Shown here piece after piece: positions 1-9,226 of a stretch of 64,000 bases of DNA. A program made the position numbers and the translations under genes. Under the pieces are notes generated by a model. That model was given only the letters and a program-made list of their open reading frames with translations. It searched no databases and was not told the DNA's origin. Source of the DNA: Ignavibacteria bacterium (GTDB taxonomy: Bacteria > Bacteroidota > Ignavibacteria > Ch128b); assembly GCA_013177855.1 (NCBI GenBank), contig JABLYA010000001.1, positions 1,839,573-1,903,572 on the forward strand. The letters run 5' to 3'. Every line of letters starts with the position of its first letter. The stretch's first letter is position 1.

Positions 1-695
1 TTCCAGTTATCGAAAAATATATCTGACAACAAAAGCATAGACATATCACATCTGACACCATCACATTTCTTACTGAGTTTCAATAGCTCTTTTATCATAA
101 AATCTCGAACAGATTTAGAGCGATAATCAAGCTGAAGTGTATCTTTCCAGACAGGGGAATAAGGTTCACGTCCATGAGCAAAAATGTATTCTTTCCCCAT
201 TATGTTGATCTTTATGTAATCTTCCGGGCATTTATTCTTTTTATCTTCAGTTGCCTGTATAAAAAATTCGGGATGTTTTTGGACAACTGGACTATCAATT
301 GCCAGATGGTTAGGAACAAAATCTAAGATTGTTTTAAGCTTATAATTTTTTTTGATTTTTTCTCGAAATTTTTTATAAACTTCTTCACCACCGAATTCTT
401 TTGATATCTTATAGGAAGTGATTGCATAAGGTGAACCAATAACATCGTCTTCTTTCCAATCAAGCAAAGATGTTGAATATTTTTTATGTAGCTCAGTCAT
501 TGAGATAGAAATTTCTCGACTTGCCTGACTTGGCTCGTAAATTCCAAGAAGCCAGAGAAATTCAACGCCAAGCGATTTTATTTCATCAAAAAATTCTGAT
601 GGAAGGTCAAGAAGATTTTTTATTCCTGAATTTTTTGATTTATGTCTGAAGAAAAATTCTCTAATATCAATCTGGTAAACTAACTTGTGATTCAT
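1..695 (-). CDS. alpha-amylase family (GH13) protein, cut by the window edge
   Basis: An open frame runs without a stop from an ATG at 695 off the left end, giving the first 231 residues. The start lies 2 nt after the stop of the upstream metH fragment, so the two are probably co-transcribed. The N-terminus reads as the first strand of a GH13 barrel (YQIDIREFF, residues 7-15). Conserved region I is DFVPNH (125-130). Region II is GVRCDM (213-218), whose Asp217 would be the catalytic nucleophile. The acid/base Glu and region IV Asp lie beyond the edge. There is no signal peptide, so it should act in the cytoplasm on glycogen, maltodextrin or trehalose-type substrates. The substrate cannot be told from this part. 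Confidence 0.8.
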   Translation of the reverse strand, partial: MNHKLVYQIDIREFFFRHKSKNSGIKNLLDLPSEFFDEIKSLGVEFLWLLGIYEPSQASREISISMTELHKKYSTSLLDWKEDDVIGSPYAITSYKISKEFGGEEVYKKFREKIKKNYKLKTILDFVPNHLAIDSPVVQKHPEFFIQATEDKKNKCPEDYIKINIMGKEYIFAHGREPYSPVWKDTLQLDYRSKSVRDFMIKELLKLSKKCDGVRCDMSMLLLSDIFFDNW

Positions 696-697
696 AG

Positions 698-2443
698 CTA
701 AATTGTAAAATATTTTGCTTCTGGATGATGAATGATTATTGCTGATGTACTTTGTTCAGGTACCATTTGAAATCCATCAGTTAAAGTTACTCCAATCCTT
801 TCGGGTTTTAAAAGCTTAAATAGTATTAACTGATCTTCAAGATTTGGACAAGCAGGATAACCAAAAGAATATCTTGAACCACGGTAGCCCTGTTGAAAAA
901 GTTTCTTAATATCTTTCGCATCAGCATAATCGATTTTTAATTCCTCTCTAATTTTTTTATGCCAATATTCAGCAAGCGCCTCGGCAGTTTCTACTGAAAG
1001 GCCGTGAAAAAATAGATACTCAGTATAATTATCCGATGAATATAATTGTTTGGAGTGTTCCGTTGCCTGTTCACCGACTGTAACAACATGAAAAGCAACT
1101 ACATCGAATTTTCCACTTTCGACGGGTAATACAAAATCAGAAATGCAAAGGTTCCGTTTATTTATCTGTCTCGGGAAGGTAAAACGAACATACTCTTCCA
1201 ACTCGCAGTTGTGTATATCAATATCCCAGATGTTATAAAGATTTTCTTCAGGGAAATTTTTGGGTTTATAAATGATTAAATCATTTTTTTCTGATTGAGC
1301 AGGGAAGTATCCATAAACTACTTTTGGAATAAGGAGATTGTTTTCTTTTACTTTTGCTTTAAGATTGTTATAGATAGGCAAAACTTTTTCTTCGACCAAT
1401 TTATTATAGTCATCGTCAGAGAGTTTTCTTTTTCTGAATTGCCATTGTCCTCTAAATAAAGCGACTTCATTTACATATTTAAAAACTTCATCAAGGGAAA
1501 TATTCTCAACAATTTTTACACCCCAGAAAGGTGGTTCGGGGATTTCATCAAGGATTGAAACATTTGATTTTTGGAATGCTTTTTCTTCATCAAAGAAAGC
1601 GAGTTTTGCATCACTGCCAACAAGTGTATCTAAAATTTCTTCATCATTAATATTATCAAAATTTGTTCTTGATTCGTTAATCAGTTCGTCAAGATTTTTG
1701 GATTTAATTTTCTCCATAAATTTCAATCCATCAAAGGCATCCTCTGCATACTCAACATATCCCATGTAAATTTTTTTTAAATCCTGTTCAACATATCTTC
1801 TTGTCAAAGCTGCACCGCCAAGCACAACAGGAACTTTCAAATTTCTTTCGTTAAGAACTTCTAAATTTTCTTTCATAATTAGAGTTGATTTAACAAGCAA
1901 ACCGCTCATTCCTATTGCATCAGCATTTTGCTTTTCAAATTCTTCTATCATTTTTTCAATTGGGCACTTGATACCAAGATTATATACAGTGTAACCGTTA
2001 TTTGTTAAAATTATGTCAACAAGATTTTTTCCGATGTCGTGAACATCACCTTTAACTGTTGCAAGAATAATTTTCCCTTTTGATTCGCCGGATTTTTTCT
2101 CCATAAATTTTTCGAGATAAGCTACAGCTGCTTTCATAACTTCTGCGCTTTGAAGTACGAAGGGTAGCTGCATTTGACCGCTGCCAAATAATTCACCAAC
2201 TATTTTCATCCCTTCGAGAAGAATTTTGTTAATGATATCGAGAGGCGAATACTTCTGAAGAGCTTCATCTAAATCATCCTGTAATCCAATTTTTTCTCCA
2301 TCGATGATTCTGTTTTTCAAACGCTCTTCGATTGATAGTGATTTACGATCGACTTTTTCTTTTTCTTCTTCTTTCTTGGTTGAATAATAAGCTATAAGTT
2401 CCTGTAATGGATCGTAGACTAATTTTTTTTCTTTTTCCGCCAT
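698..2443 (-). CDS. metH: methionine synthase, cobalamin-binding and reactivation half
   Basis: This 581-residue protein matches the C-terminal half of B12-dependent methionine synthase, which in full is about 1,200 residues. A helical cap domain (about 40-118) leads into the cobalamin domain with the DxHxxG motif DVHDIG at 133-138; His135 is the lower axial ligand of the cobalt. The C-terminal part is the AdoMet-dependent reactivation domain, with RGSRYSFGYPACP at about 521-533. The homocysteine and folate modules are absent here and are encoded at 15520-17337 on the other strand. The two proteins should assemble to methylate homocysteine using methyl-tetrahydrofolate. The break falls between the folate and cap modules, where full-length MetH has a linker. 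The ATG at 2443 is the natural start. Confidence 0.93.
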   Translation of the reverse strand: MAEKEKKLVYDPLQELIAYYSTKKEEEKEKVDRKSLSIEERLKNRIIDGEKIGLQDDLDEALQKYSPLDIINKILLEGMKIVGELFGSGQMQLPFVLQSAEVMKAAVAYLEKFMEKKSGESKGKIILATVKGDVHDIGKNLVDIILTNNGYTVYNLGIKCPIEKMIEEFEKQNADAIGMSGLLVKSTLIMKENLEVLNERNLKVPVVLGGAALTRRYVEQDLKKIYMGYVEYAEDAFDGLKFMEKIKSKNLDELINESRTNFDNINDEEILDTLVGSDAKLAFFDEEKAFQKSNVSILDEIPEPPFWGVKIVENISLDEVFKYVNEVALFRGQWQFRKRKLSDDDYNKLVEEKVLPIYNNLKAKVKENNLLIPKVVYGYFPAQSEKNDLIIYKPKNFPEENLYNIWDIDIHNCELEEYVRFTFPRQINKRNLCISDFVLPVESGKFDVVAFHVVTVGEQATEHSKQLYSSDNYTEYLFFHGLSVETAEALAEYWHKKIREELKIDYADAKDIKKLFQQGYRGSRYSFGYPACPNLEDQLILFKLLKPERIGVTLTDGFQMVPEQSTSAIIIHHPEAKYFTI

Positions 2444-2575
2444 ATTCTTTCTTAATTTTTGAATAATTTAAACAAGCTTAAGCTCAAAATAAATTCAATT
2501 TGCTTATAAATAGTTGAGACTAATTAAACTTGAAGTTTATTTCATAAGGGTTCAAAAATATTTATTTTGGGTATT

Positions 2576-4798
2576 ATGAAACGAGTTTTGTTTTTAATTA
2601 TTTTTCTAGCCTTAAACTTATTTGCTCAAAACAAAGATACTCTTATCATCTTTTCGGAAGTAATGTTTTATAATTCCACTTCGATTTCCAATGGTGAGTT
2701 CATTGAGCTATTCAATACAAGTTATACAGATACAATTGATTTAGCGGGTTGGAAAATCAAATATTATACTTCAGCTGCCGATTTGATAGTAGATGCTGGT
2801 TTTGGAACAAAAATTCTGCCAAGACAATTTGCCGTAATTTTTGAGAATGACTATTCAGCTGGTTATGTAGTTCCCTCTAATGCCTTAGTTTTAAAGATCA
2901 GTGACAATAATTTTGGTTCTTCTGGAATGGCTAACACTACCGATAGGGATGTACATTTTTTGAATGCTCGTAACGATACGATCTGGTCTTATACATATTC
3001 TGCAAATAACTCGGCTGGGATTTCAGACGAAAAAATTGTCTTAATTGGGGATAATTCAAATTCGAACTGGGGTAATTCAATTGTAGTGAATGGAACGCCA
3101 GGTTCATTTAATTCAATTTCACAAAGAGAATATGATTTAAGTCTTGTGAAAATTTTAACAAATCCAATCTTTCCAAACTTAAACGATAATGTTGAAATAA
3201 AAGCGGTTATTAAGAATTTAGGTACAAAAGCAGCTAATAATTTCTTTGTTCAATTTAAATATGATCTTGAAAATGATGGTGTTTATGATTTAAGCTTTTC
3301 ATCGGGGACAATTTCTTTTCTTGCATCGGGTGACTCGGTTATTATAAGTGCTGATTCTCTAATTAGAAATTTAAGTTCAGTAGTAAAAGTTTTTGCTGAG
3401 ATTAGTTACTCTGTTGATGAAAATAAATTAAATGATTCCTTAAGTGTAATAATCAAACCTGGTATTCCATCAAAGTCTGTCTTGATAAGCGAAGTGATGT
3501 TTGATCCAAGGACAGGTGAGCCTGAATGGATCGAATTATTTAATAATACCAACTCAAGGATAAACTTGAAGGGTTGGAAACTTTCAGATGTTATTTCAAC
3601 TCCAACAATTGTGACCATTACTAATAATGATTTTTATTTTGAACCGAATTCTCTTCTTGTAATTGCTTCTAATTCTGTGATATACAATTATTATGATTCA
3701 ATCCCCGCTCCGTTAATCATTGCATCAATTCCATCCTTAAATAACGATAGAGATGGAGTTGTAATTTATGATGAACGTGGAATGGTGATGGATTCTTTAT
3801 TTTACTATTCGAGCTGGGGCTCAAGTAAAAAATCGCTGGAGAGGATAAGTTATCAACAGCCAACACTTTTACAATCCAATTGGGCTGCTTCAATTGCAGA
3901 TAGTGGGGGAACACCAGGTTTAATTAATAGTGTGATGAATGCTAAATCTTACCCCGCAGGTTCAGTGATTATCAACGAAATTATGTATGAACCTTTAACA
4001 GGTTTTGCTGAATACATTGAGATTTATAATGCTTCAAATGATACTATTAATTTAGCAGGCTGGGCAATTACCGAAGGTGGTGGAAAATCATTCAATTTAG
4101 TATCAAAGTCTTTTTATCTGACACCGAATGAATTCTTCCTGCTCGCTTCTGATACCTCAGTTTTTGTTTTGTTCCCTTACGTAAGAGAAACTGATTTTTC
4201 ACAAAAAGTCAAAATCATAAACACATCTGACCTCTCTTTATCAAACTCAGGTGATATTATTTTACTCAAGGATTTGTTTGGAAATTTAATTGATAGCGTA
4301 GCTTATTCTCCCAAATGGCATAATCCCGAGATCGAGGATACGAAAGGTCGTTCTCTTGAAAGAATTAATCCAACTTTAAGTTCAAATGATTCCAAAAACT
4401 GGAGTACATCAGTAAATAAATCTGGCGGCACACCTTTACTCCCCAATTCAATTTTTACACCGAAACTTCCATCTCAATCAAAAATTGAAATTTCACCAAA
4501 TCCCTTTTCGCCCGATAACGATGGCTTCGAAGATTTTACAATTATATCATATCAGCTCCCTCTTCAGACATCAAGTATTCGAATTAGAATTTTTGATAGT
4601 GTGGGAAGATTGGTTAGAACTTTGGTTGATAATGAACCAACTTCATCGGTTGGTTCAATAGTTTTCGATGGTCTTGATGATAATAAACAACCATTGAGAA
4701 TAGGTATCTATATTATTCTATTAGAAGCAATCAATCAGCAGAATGGAGTTGTAGAGAGCGTCAAAAAGCCTGTTGTAATTGCTAAACGATTGAAATAA
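2576..4798 (+). CDS. secreted protein with three lamin-tail domains and a FlgD-like C-terminus
   Basis: This 740-residue exported protein starts at the ATG at 2576; a TTG nine bases upstream is in frame but less likely. A signal peptide (MKRVLFLIIFLALNLFAQ) opens the protein. Three lamin-tail-like repeats follow at about 25-150, 300-430 and 465-610, each opening with a (S/N)E(V/I)M(F/Y) strand and containing a hydrophobic-LAGW or LKGW turn. A CARDB-like beta-sandwich lies between the first two (about 190-295). The last 100 residues (from SPNPFSPDNDGFED) resemble the FlgD Ig-like domain, with the typical (V/I)FDSxGRLVRTL strand. Such proteins are usually cell-surface or secreted. The exact job is unknown. 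Confidence 0.8.
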   Translation: MKRVLFLIIFLALNLFAQNKDTLIIFSEVMFYNSTSISNGEFIELFNTSYTDTIDLAGWKIKYYTSAADLIVDAGFGTKILPRQFAVIFENDYSAGYVVPSNALVLKISDNNFGSSGMANTTDRDVHFLNARNDTIWSYTYSANNSAGISDEKIVLIGDNSNSNWGNSIVVNGTPGSFNSISQREYDLSLVKILTNPIFPNLNDNVEIKAVIKNLGTKAANNFFVQFKYDLENDGVYDLSFSSGTISFLASGDSVIISADSLIRNLSSVVKVFAEISYSVDENKLNDSLSVIIKPGIPSKSVLISEVMFDPRTGEPEWIELFNNTNSRINLKGWKLSDVISTPTIVTITNNDFYFEPNSLLVIASNSVIYNYYDSIPAPLIIASIPSLNNDRDGVVIYDERGMVMDSLFYYSSWGSSKKSLERISYQQPTLLQSNWAASIADSGGTPGLINSVMNAKSYPAGSVIINEIMYEPLTGFAEYIEIYNASNDTINLAGWAITEGGGKSFNLVSKSFYLTPNEFFLLASDTSVFVLFPYVRETDFSQKVKIINTSDLSLSNSGDIILLKDLFGNLIDSVAYSPKWHNPEIEDTKGRSLERINPTLSSNDSKNWSTSVNKSGGTPLLPNSIFTPKLPSQSKIEISPNPFSPDNDGFEDFTIISYQLPLQTSSIRIRIFDSVGRLVRTLVDNEPTSSVGSIVFDGLDDNKQPLRIGIYIILLEAINQQNGVVESVKKPVVIAKRLK

Positions 4799-4864
4799 AA
4801 GCAGTTATCCGTTTGAGAATTTAAATCAAAAATTCGATTTTTGAGTAAAAAGGGAGAGATAATA

Positions 4865-4993
4865 ATGAAGACGATTAAGGGTAATCCTTATAAGGAGGTT
4901 AAGCTTAGACAAACAAGATATATTATTTTTACTCTTTTAATCGTTATTGCAATTATTATTCTTTTCCAGTTAATCTTTTCTAAAACTCTTTAA
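4865..4993 (+). CDS. small single-span membrane protein (42 aa)
   Basis: This short ORF encodes 42 residues: a basic N-terminal part (MKTIKGNPYKEVKLRQTR) and one hydrophobic helix (about 19-37, IIFTLLIVIAIIILF) ending in a short basic tail. A good Shine-Dalgarno stretch, AAGGGAGAGAT, lies just before the ATG. A perfect 7-bp hairpin (4826-4844) lies between the lamin-tail gene and this ORF. Its last 24 nt overlap the 3' end of the convergent GT9 gene. The positive-inside charge pattern suggests insertion with the N-terminus in the cytoplasm. I do not recognise a family. The ribosome site and composition make it more likely than chance, but it could still be spurious. Confidence 0.5.
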   Translation: MKTIKGNPYKEVKLRQTRYIIFTLLIVIAIIILFQLIFSKTL

Positions 4994-6019
4994 AAGTAAT
5001 AACTTATCAGCAAGTTCGCTTACTTTTTTCCAAGTTATAGAATTTATATTTTGATCGGGGGATTCAATAATAAATTTATTTTTGCCAATCGGAGCCCATT
5101 CATAAGCTTTATCCTTTCGAAAGAGGGAAATAAGGATAGTTTCAGTTAAGCCAGCGATATGCATTACACCTGTATCATTCGAAATGAACAAATCACATTC
5201 ATTAATCAGAGCAGCAAGTTTACGGACTGGATAATTATCAATGATTAAGAAAGGAATTCCCTCGGAAATAAAAGCTTCTTTAATTTTTTCGATAACGATT
5301 TTATCCGTTGCTCCGCTGGTAATTAAAAATTTACTTTTCCATCTTTGGTAAAGAAATTTTGAAACTTCAAAAAAATTTTTCCAGTCCCAAATATTATCAA
5401 TTTTCCCTGCACCAGGATGCAAGCCAATTAAAACTTGAGATTGTGAAAAAGCAGATTTAAGAAGTTCTTTTGCTTCAATTTTTTCGTCGTGAGATAGTTT
5501 AAATGTATTATTCAATGCTTCGCTTATGGTGATTTTACAATTTATTTGTTCAATTACCTCAAGGTTTCTGAAAGTTTGATGTGTTTTTTTACTTCCCCAT
5601 TGGAAATCTTGTTTTATGTTTAATAAAAATGAAAATTTATTTCTTTGATTGTCGACTTTGTTTATACCAATGCGATATTTGATCCCAGCTAAAAAACTGA
5701 TGATGTTTGACGTTGAAGAAAATCTTATTGTGGATGGGACAATTGCCAGATCAAATTTTTTCTGTCTTAAATTTTTTATTAATTGAAGTTGTTGGTTAAT
5801 GTTAGATTTTTCATAGATAATAACTTCATCAATGTAAGGATTTAAATCTTTGAATGGTATTGGGTAATTGGTCTTCGATGCGAGTAGAGTGATCTCAGCA
5901 AAGGGAAAATATTTCTTTAAAGCATAATACATAGGGACAGATACCAATATATCACCAATTTGGTTATGCTTACGAATAACTAAAATATTTCTGATTTTCT
6001 CAGGTTTTATTGAAATCAT
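4970..6019 (-). CDS. glycosyltransferase family 9 (heptosyltransferase-like)
   Basis: This 349-residue cytoplasmic or membrane-associated glycosyltransferase matches the ADP-heptose:LPS heptosyltransferase family in length. The N-terminal domain carries the GT9 signature HNQIGDILVSVP (about 18-29). The C-terminal nucleotide-sugar domain has GLHPGAG near residue 200 and the conserved FISNDTGVMHIAG near 281-293. The likely role is adding a sugar to the lipopolysaccharide core from an ADP- or other nucleotide-heptose. No LPS genes flank it, so the acceptor is unknown. The gene diverges from the lipoprotein at 6131 across a 111-bp promoter region. Confidence 0.85.
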   Translation of the reverse strand: MISIKPEKIRNILVIRKHNQIGDILVSVPMYYALKKYFPFAEITLLASKTNYPIPFKDLNPYIDEVIIYEKSNINQQLQLIKNLRQKKFDLAIVPSTIRFSSTSNIISFLAGIKYRIGINKVDNQRNKFSFLLNIKQDFQWGSKKTHQTFRNLEVIEQINCKITISEALNNTFKLSHDEKIEAKELLKSAFSQSQVLIGLHPGAGKIDNIWDWKNFFEVSKFLYQRWKSKFLITSGATDKIVIEKIKEAFISEGIPFLIIDNYPVRKLAALINECDLFISNDTGVMHIAGLTETILISLFRKDKAYEWAPIGKNKFIIESPDQNINSITWKKVSELADKLLLLKSFRKD

Positions 6020-6130
6020 AAGTATTTGTTAATGTCGTATTAAATTGAATGGCTGAAATAATTTAAGTAATTTTGCAAGAGAAACTTTCAAATATATTGA
6101 ATATTGATTGATTAAGAGTAAAGTTATTTA

Positions 6131-7036
6131 ATGTCGAGATTTTTTTTTGTTTTAACTATCGGGCTGCTTTTTTTATTAAGTTCTTGCTTAAAAGAAGTAT
6201 CTCAGCCAATCGAACCTTCAGTACTTAAAAAGCTTCAGTTAATCCCAGCTGATCCAGTTAACGTTATTTATCTTAATTTAAAAAATTTGAAAAAGTCTAA
6301 GTATTGGAAAGATTTTTTTGTAAATGATATAGAAATTCAAAGCAAGACAAGAAGTACAATTTTAGATTCCATCGGTATTGATTTTGAAAAAGATATTGAC
6401 GAAATAATAATTGCAACTGAATGGAATGGTTATAATACTTTCATAATAACTCTTAATAAACCAGCTAAAGATTTAAGATTACAAACAGAATTTAAGGATT
6501 ACGGAATCTATACTGATGATAAAATTCTATTTATTTCTAATGATTTGAATCGTGTTGAGAAAGTGAAAAATGACGGAGTGGAAAATAATTTTACGAAGAA
6601 TCCATTGTTTAGAAGGATAATTAACTCAATCCAGTACAAAAATCATTTTTGGTTTGTTACAAGAAATACCTCGCTTTTTTTGAATTTACTCAAAGATGGT
6701 TCACAAAATGATGAAAAAATCGAAAAACTTTTTCGATCAATTAATTTCATTAATTTCTCGTTAAAGCTCGAAAAAGATGTGAGCATTAATTCTCATTGGG
6801 AGTGTACAGACGAATATAAAGCTAATTTGTTACGAGGTGTGTTGAATGGAATTATATCAGCTATAATTTTAACTGAACCCGATGACCCTTTTGTTAAAGA
6901 ATTATCCAGAACAGATATATTCTTAGAAAATAATGGAGTTGATCTTCAGCTTAAAATTTCAAGAGAAAAAATTAATGAACTAAGAAAATCAAGTATCGCA
7001 AATAAATTAAAGAGAATAACAGAATATGAGCGTTGA
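6131..7036 (+). CDS. lipoprotein of unknown function
   Basis: This 301-residue protein has a lipoprotein signal: a hydrophobic stretch ending in LLSSC, so Cys19 should be lipidated. The mature part has no motif I recognise. It begins with a line typical of periplasmic proteins that monitor stress or substrates (LIPADPVNVIYLNLKNLK) and is rich in Lys, Asn and Ile. The last 11 nt overlap the start of the hydroxyacyl-CoA dehydrogenase gene, so the two are translationally coupled and the gene heads a probable four-gene operon with ackA and marC. The function is unknown. Confidence 0.75.
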   Translation: MSRFFFVLTIGLLFLLSSCLKEVSQPIEPSVLKKLQLIPADPVNVIYLNLKNLKKSKYWKDFFVNDIEIQSKTRSTILDSIGIDFEKDIDEIIIATEWNGYNTFIITLNKPAKDLRLQTEFKDYGIYTDDKILFISNDLNRVEKVKNDGVENNFTKNPLFRRIINSIQYKNHFWFVTRNTSLFLNLLKDGSQNDEKIEKLFRSINFINFSLKLEKDVSINSHWECTDEYKANLLRGVLNGIISAIILTEPDDPFVKELSRTDIFLENNGVDLQLKISREKINELRKSSIANKLKRITEYER

Positions 7037-7976
7037 AGAGAAAAAAATTAAACTTCAAGATTTAATTGATGAGATGCCGCTGCCTCAAATCGAGTCAGAA
7101 AGAATTGAGTCAGTAGGCATCATCGGTGGTGGAATTATGGGCACAGGGATAGCACAAGCAGCGTCTCAAGCAGGTCTTGATGTCATTATTGTTGAAAAAG
7201 ATGAGGAAAGTGCCGAACGGAGCAAAAAGAGACTTAACGAAAGTATGGATAGGGAAATTCAAAGATGGGGAATGACTATTAGCGAAAAGAAAGCAATACT
7301 TCAAAGAATTAAGTGGACTACCGACATCACTGAAGTGAAAGAATGTGATATCATTATTGAAGCAGTTGATGAAGATTTAAAACTAAAACAGGAAATTTTT
7401 AGAAAACTCGATTCGATTTGTCCGCCCGAGACAATTTTTGTCTCCAACACTTCAACATTAAGTCTCTCGAAAATAGCGGAAGGAACAAGTCGAGGTCATA
7501 AAACAATTGGAATGCATTTCTTAAATCCAGTTCCAAAAATCCCGGTGGTTGAAATTGTTCGAGGAATAGAAACTTCTGATGATACAACCAACATCGCAAA
7601 AACATTTGCGAAGAAATTGGGTAAGACTGCAGTAGAAGTTTTTGAGTATCCTGGTTTTATAACAACTCGAGTAATTGTTCCTTTTCTTAACGAAGCAATG
7701 CATATTTTAATGGAAGGACTTGCAACAGCCGAAGGTATTGATACGGCTACAAAACTTGGGTATAATCTGCCTATAGGTCCGCTTGAGCTTGCAGACACAA
7801 TGGGTCTTGATGAAATCTTAGCATGGATGGAATCTCTCTGGCATGAACTTGGTGAACCGAGGTATCGTCCTTGTCCTTTACTTAGAAAATATGTTCGTGA
7901 AGGAAAGCTCGGTAAAAAATCGGGCGAAGGTTTCTTTAAATATGATGAACATGGAAGAAAAATAACCGAAAAATGA
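7026..7976 (+). CDS. 3-hydroxyacyl-CoA dehydrogenase (3-hydroxybutyryl-CoA type)
   Basis: This 316-residue NAD-dependent enzyme oxidises (S)-3-hydroxyacyl-CoA to 3-ketoacyl-CoA, or runs in reverse during butyrate-type metabolism. A 28-residue N-terminal extension precedes the Rossmann motif GIIGGGIMGTG (31-41). The catalytic region SNTSTLS (140-146) is followed by His164 in GMHFLNP and Glu176 in PVVEIVRG. In the helical domain, the family's usual PGF(I/V)VNR reads PGFITTR, so the Asn that contacts substrate in the human and Clostridium enzymes is Thr. Ser/Thr variants occur in PaaH-like members, so this need not mean loss of activity. It sits between the overlapping lipoprotein and ackA (13-nt gap). 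The pairing suggests acyl-CoA flux ending in acetate. Confidence 0.9.
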   Translation: MSVEEKKIKLQDLIDEMPLPQIESERIESVGIIGGGIMGTGIAQAASQAGLDVIIVEKDEESAERSKKRLNESMDREIQRWGMTISEKKAILQRIKWTTDITEVKECDIIIEAVDEDLKLKQEIFRKLDSICPPETIFVSNTSTLSLSKIAEGTSRGHKTIGMHFLNPVPKIPVVEIVRGIETSDDTTNIAKTFAKKLGKTAVEVFEYPGFITTRVIVPFLNEAMHILMEGLATAEGIDTATKLGYNLPIGPLELADTMGLDEILAWMESLWHELGEPRYRPCPLLRKYVREGKLGKKSGEGFFKYDEHGRKITEK

Positions 7977-7989
7977 GCAGGGAATAAAT

Positions 7990-9204
7990 ATGAAAGTTCT
8001 TGTTTTGAATTGTGGCAGTTCATCCGTTAAGTATCAATTTATTTCAACGGATGATAAAAAAGTACTTGCTAAAGGTTTAATCGAAAGAATTGGTTCTTCA
8101 AGTGCAATTTTAACTCATCAAAGATATGATGGCGATACAATTAAAATTACCGGTGAAATTTTAGATCACGACATTGCAATTGAATATGTAATCGCTGTTT
8201 TATTGAGCAAGAATCATGGCGTTATCAAAGATAGAAGCGAGATTGAAGCAGTTGGGCACCGTGTAGTTCATGGTGGTGAAGATTTTTCAGGTAGTGTTTT
8301 AATTACAGATGCAGTAATTCAGACGCTTAAAGATAATATTGAGCTTGCACCTTTACATAATCCTCCAAATTTAAAAGGTATTGTTGCATGTCAAAAGCAC
8401 CTGCCTGGAATTCCACAAGTTGGTGTTTTTGATACGGCATTCCATCAAAAAATGCCTCCAAAAGCTTACCTTTATGGTATTCCTTATGTACTTTATAAAA
8501 AATATAAAATTAGACGGTACGGTTTTCATGGAACATCTCATCTGTATGTTTCGAAGCGTGCTGCTGAGTTAATGAATGAACCTTATAATAAATTGAAAAT
8601 TATCACCTGCCATCTCGGAAATGGATGCAGCATTGCTGCAATTGATGGCGGAATCTCAATCGATACTTCTATGGGTTTTACTCCACTTGAAGGTTTGCTG
8701 ATGGGAACAAGATGTGGCGATATGGATCCTTCCATTCCTTTACATGTAATGGGAAAAGAAGAATTAACTCTTGCAGAAGTGAACACGATGCTGAATAAGC
8801 ATAGTGGATTAATGGGAATTTCTGGCGTATCGAATGATATGAGAGAAATAATTAAAACGATGAACGAAGGTAATGAAAGATCTAAATATGCATTTGAGGT
8901 CTTCTGTTATCGAATAAAAAAATACATTGGTGCTTATGCAGCTGCTCTTGGTGGTCTCGATGCAGTTGTATTCACTGGTGGTATTGGTGAAAATAGTTGG
9001 GAAGTAAGAAAGGAAGTTTTGTCTAATCTTCAATTTCTTGGAATTGATCTGGACGAAGAAAAAAATTTACTGAAAGATGGAGAAAGAATTATAACAAAAG
9101 AAAATTCGAAAGTTAAAGTCTTTGTAATTCCAACTAATGAGGAACTGGTAATTGCGTTAGATACAGCCCAAATTGTAAGCGAAGTTCGTTCACAGATTAA
9201 TTAA
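7990..9204 (+). CDS. ackA: acetate kinase
   Basis: This 404-residue enzyme interconverts acetyl phosphate plus ADP with acetate plus ATP in the cytoplasm. The length and all main signatures agree: the N-terminal VLNCGSSSVKYQ (4-15), the HRVVHGGE segment, the HNPPNL segment, the GFHGTSH substrate loop, the ATP-binding CHLGNGCS and DTSMGFTPLEG, and the C-terminal FTGGIGEN. The ATG follows a weak AGGGAATAA ribosome site. No phosphotransacetylase gene is adjacent, which is its usual partner. Confidence 0.97.
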   Translation: MKVLVLNCGSSSVKYQFISTDDKKVLAKGLIERIGSSSAILTHQRYDGDTIKITGEILDHDIAIEYVIAVLLSKNHGVIKDRSEIEAVGHRVVHGGEDFSGSVLITDAVIQTLKDNIELAPLHNPPNLKGIVACQKHLPGIPQVGVFDTAFHQKMPPKAYLYGIPYVLYKKYKIRRYGFHGTSHLYVSKRAAELMNEPYNKLKIITCHLGNGCSIAAIDGGISIDTSMGFTPLEGLLMGTRCGDMDPSIPLHVMGKEELTLAEVNTMLNKHSGLMGISGVSNDMREIIKTMNEGNERSKYAFEVFCYRIKKYIGAYAAALGGLDAVVFTGGIGENSWEVRKEVLSNLQFLGIDLDEEKNLLKDGERIITKENSKVKVFVIPTNEELVIALDTAQIVSEVRSQIN

Positions 9205-9226
9205 TTTTTTTGATTTGGTGATATCT

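Noticed and set aside
7496-8023. 175-codon minus-strand frame across the dehydrogenase and acetate kinase genes
   Set aside because: It is antisense to two well-supported enzymes and has no sensible product.
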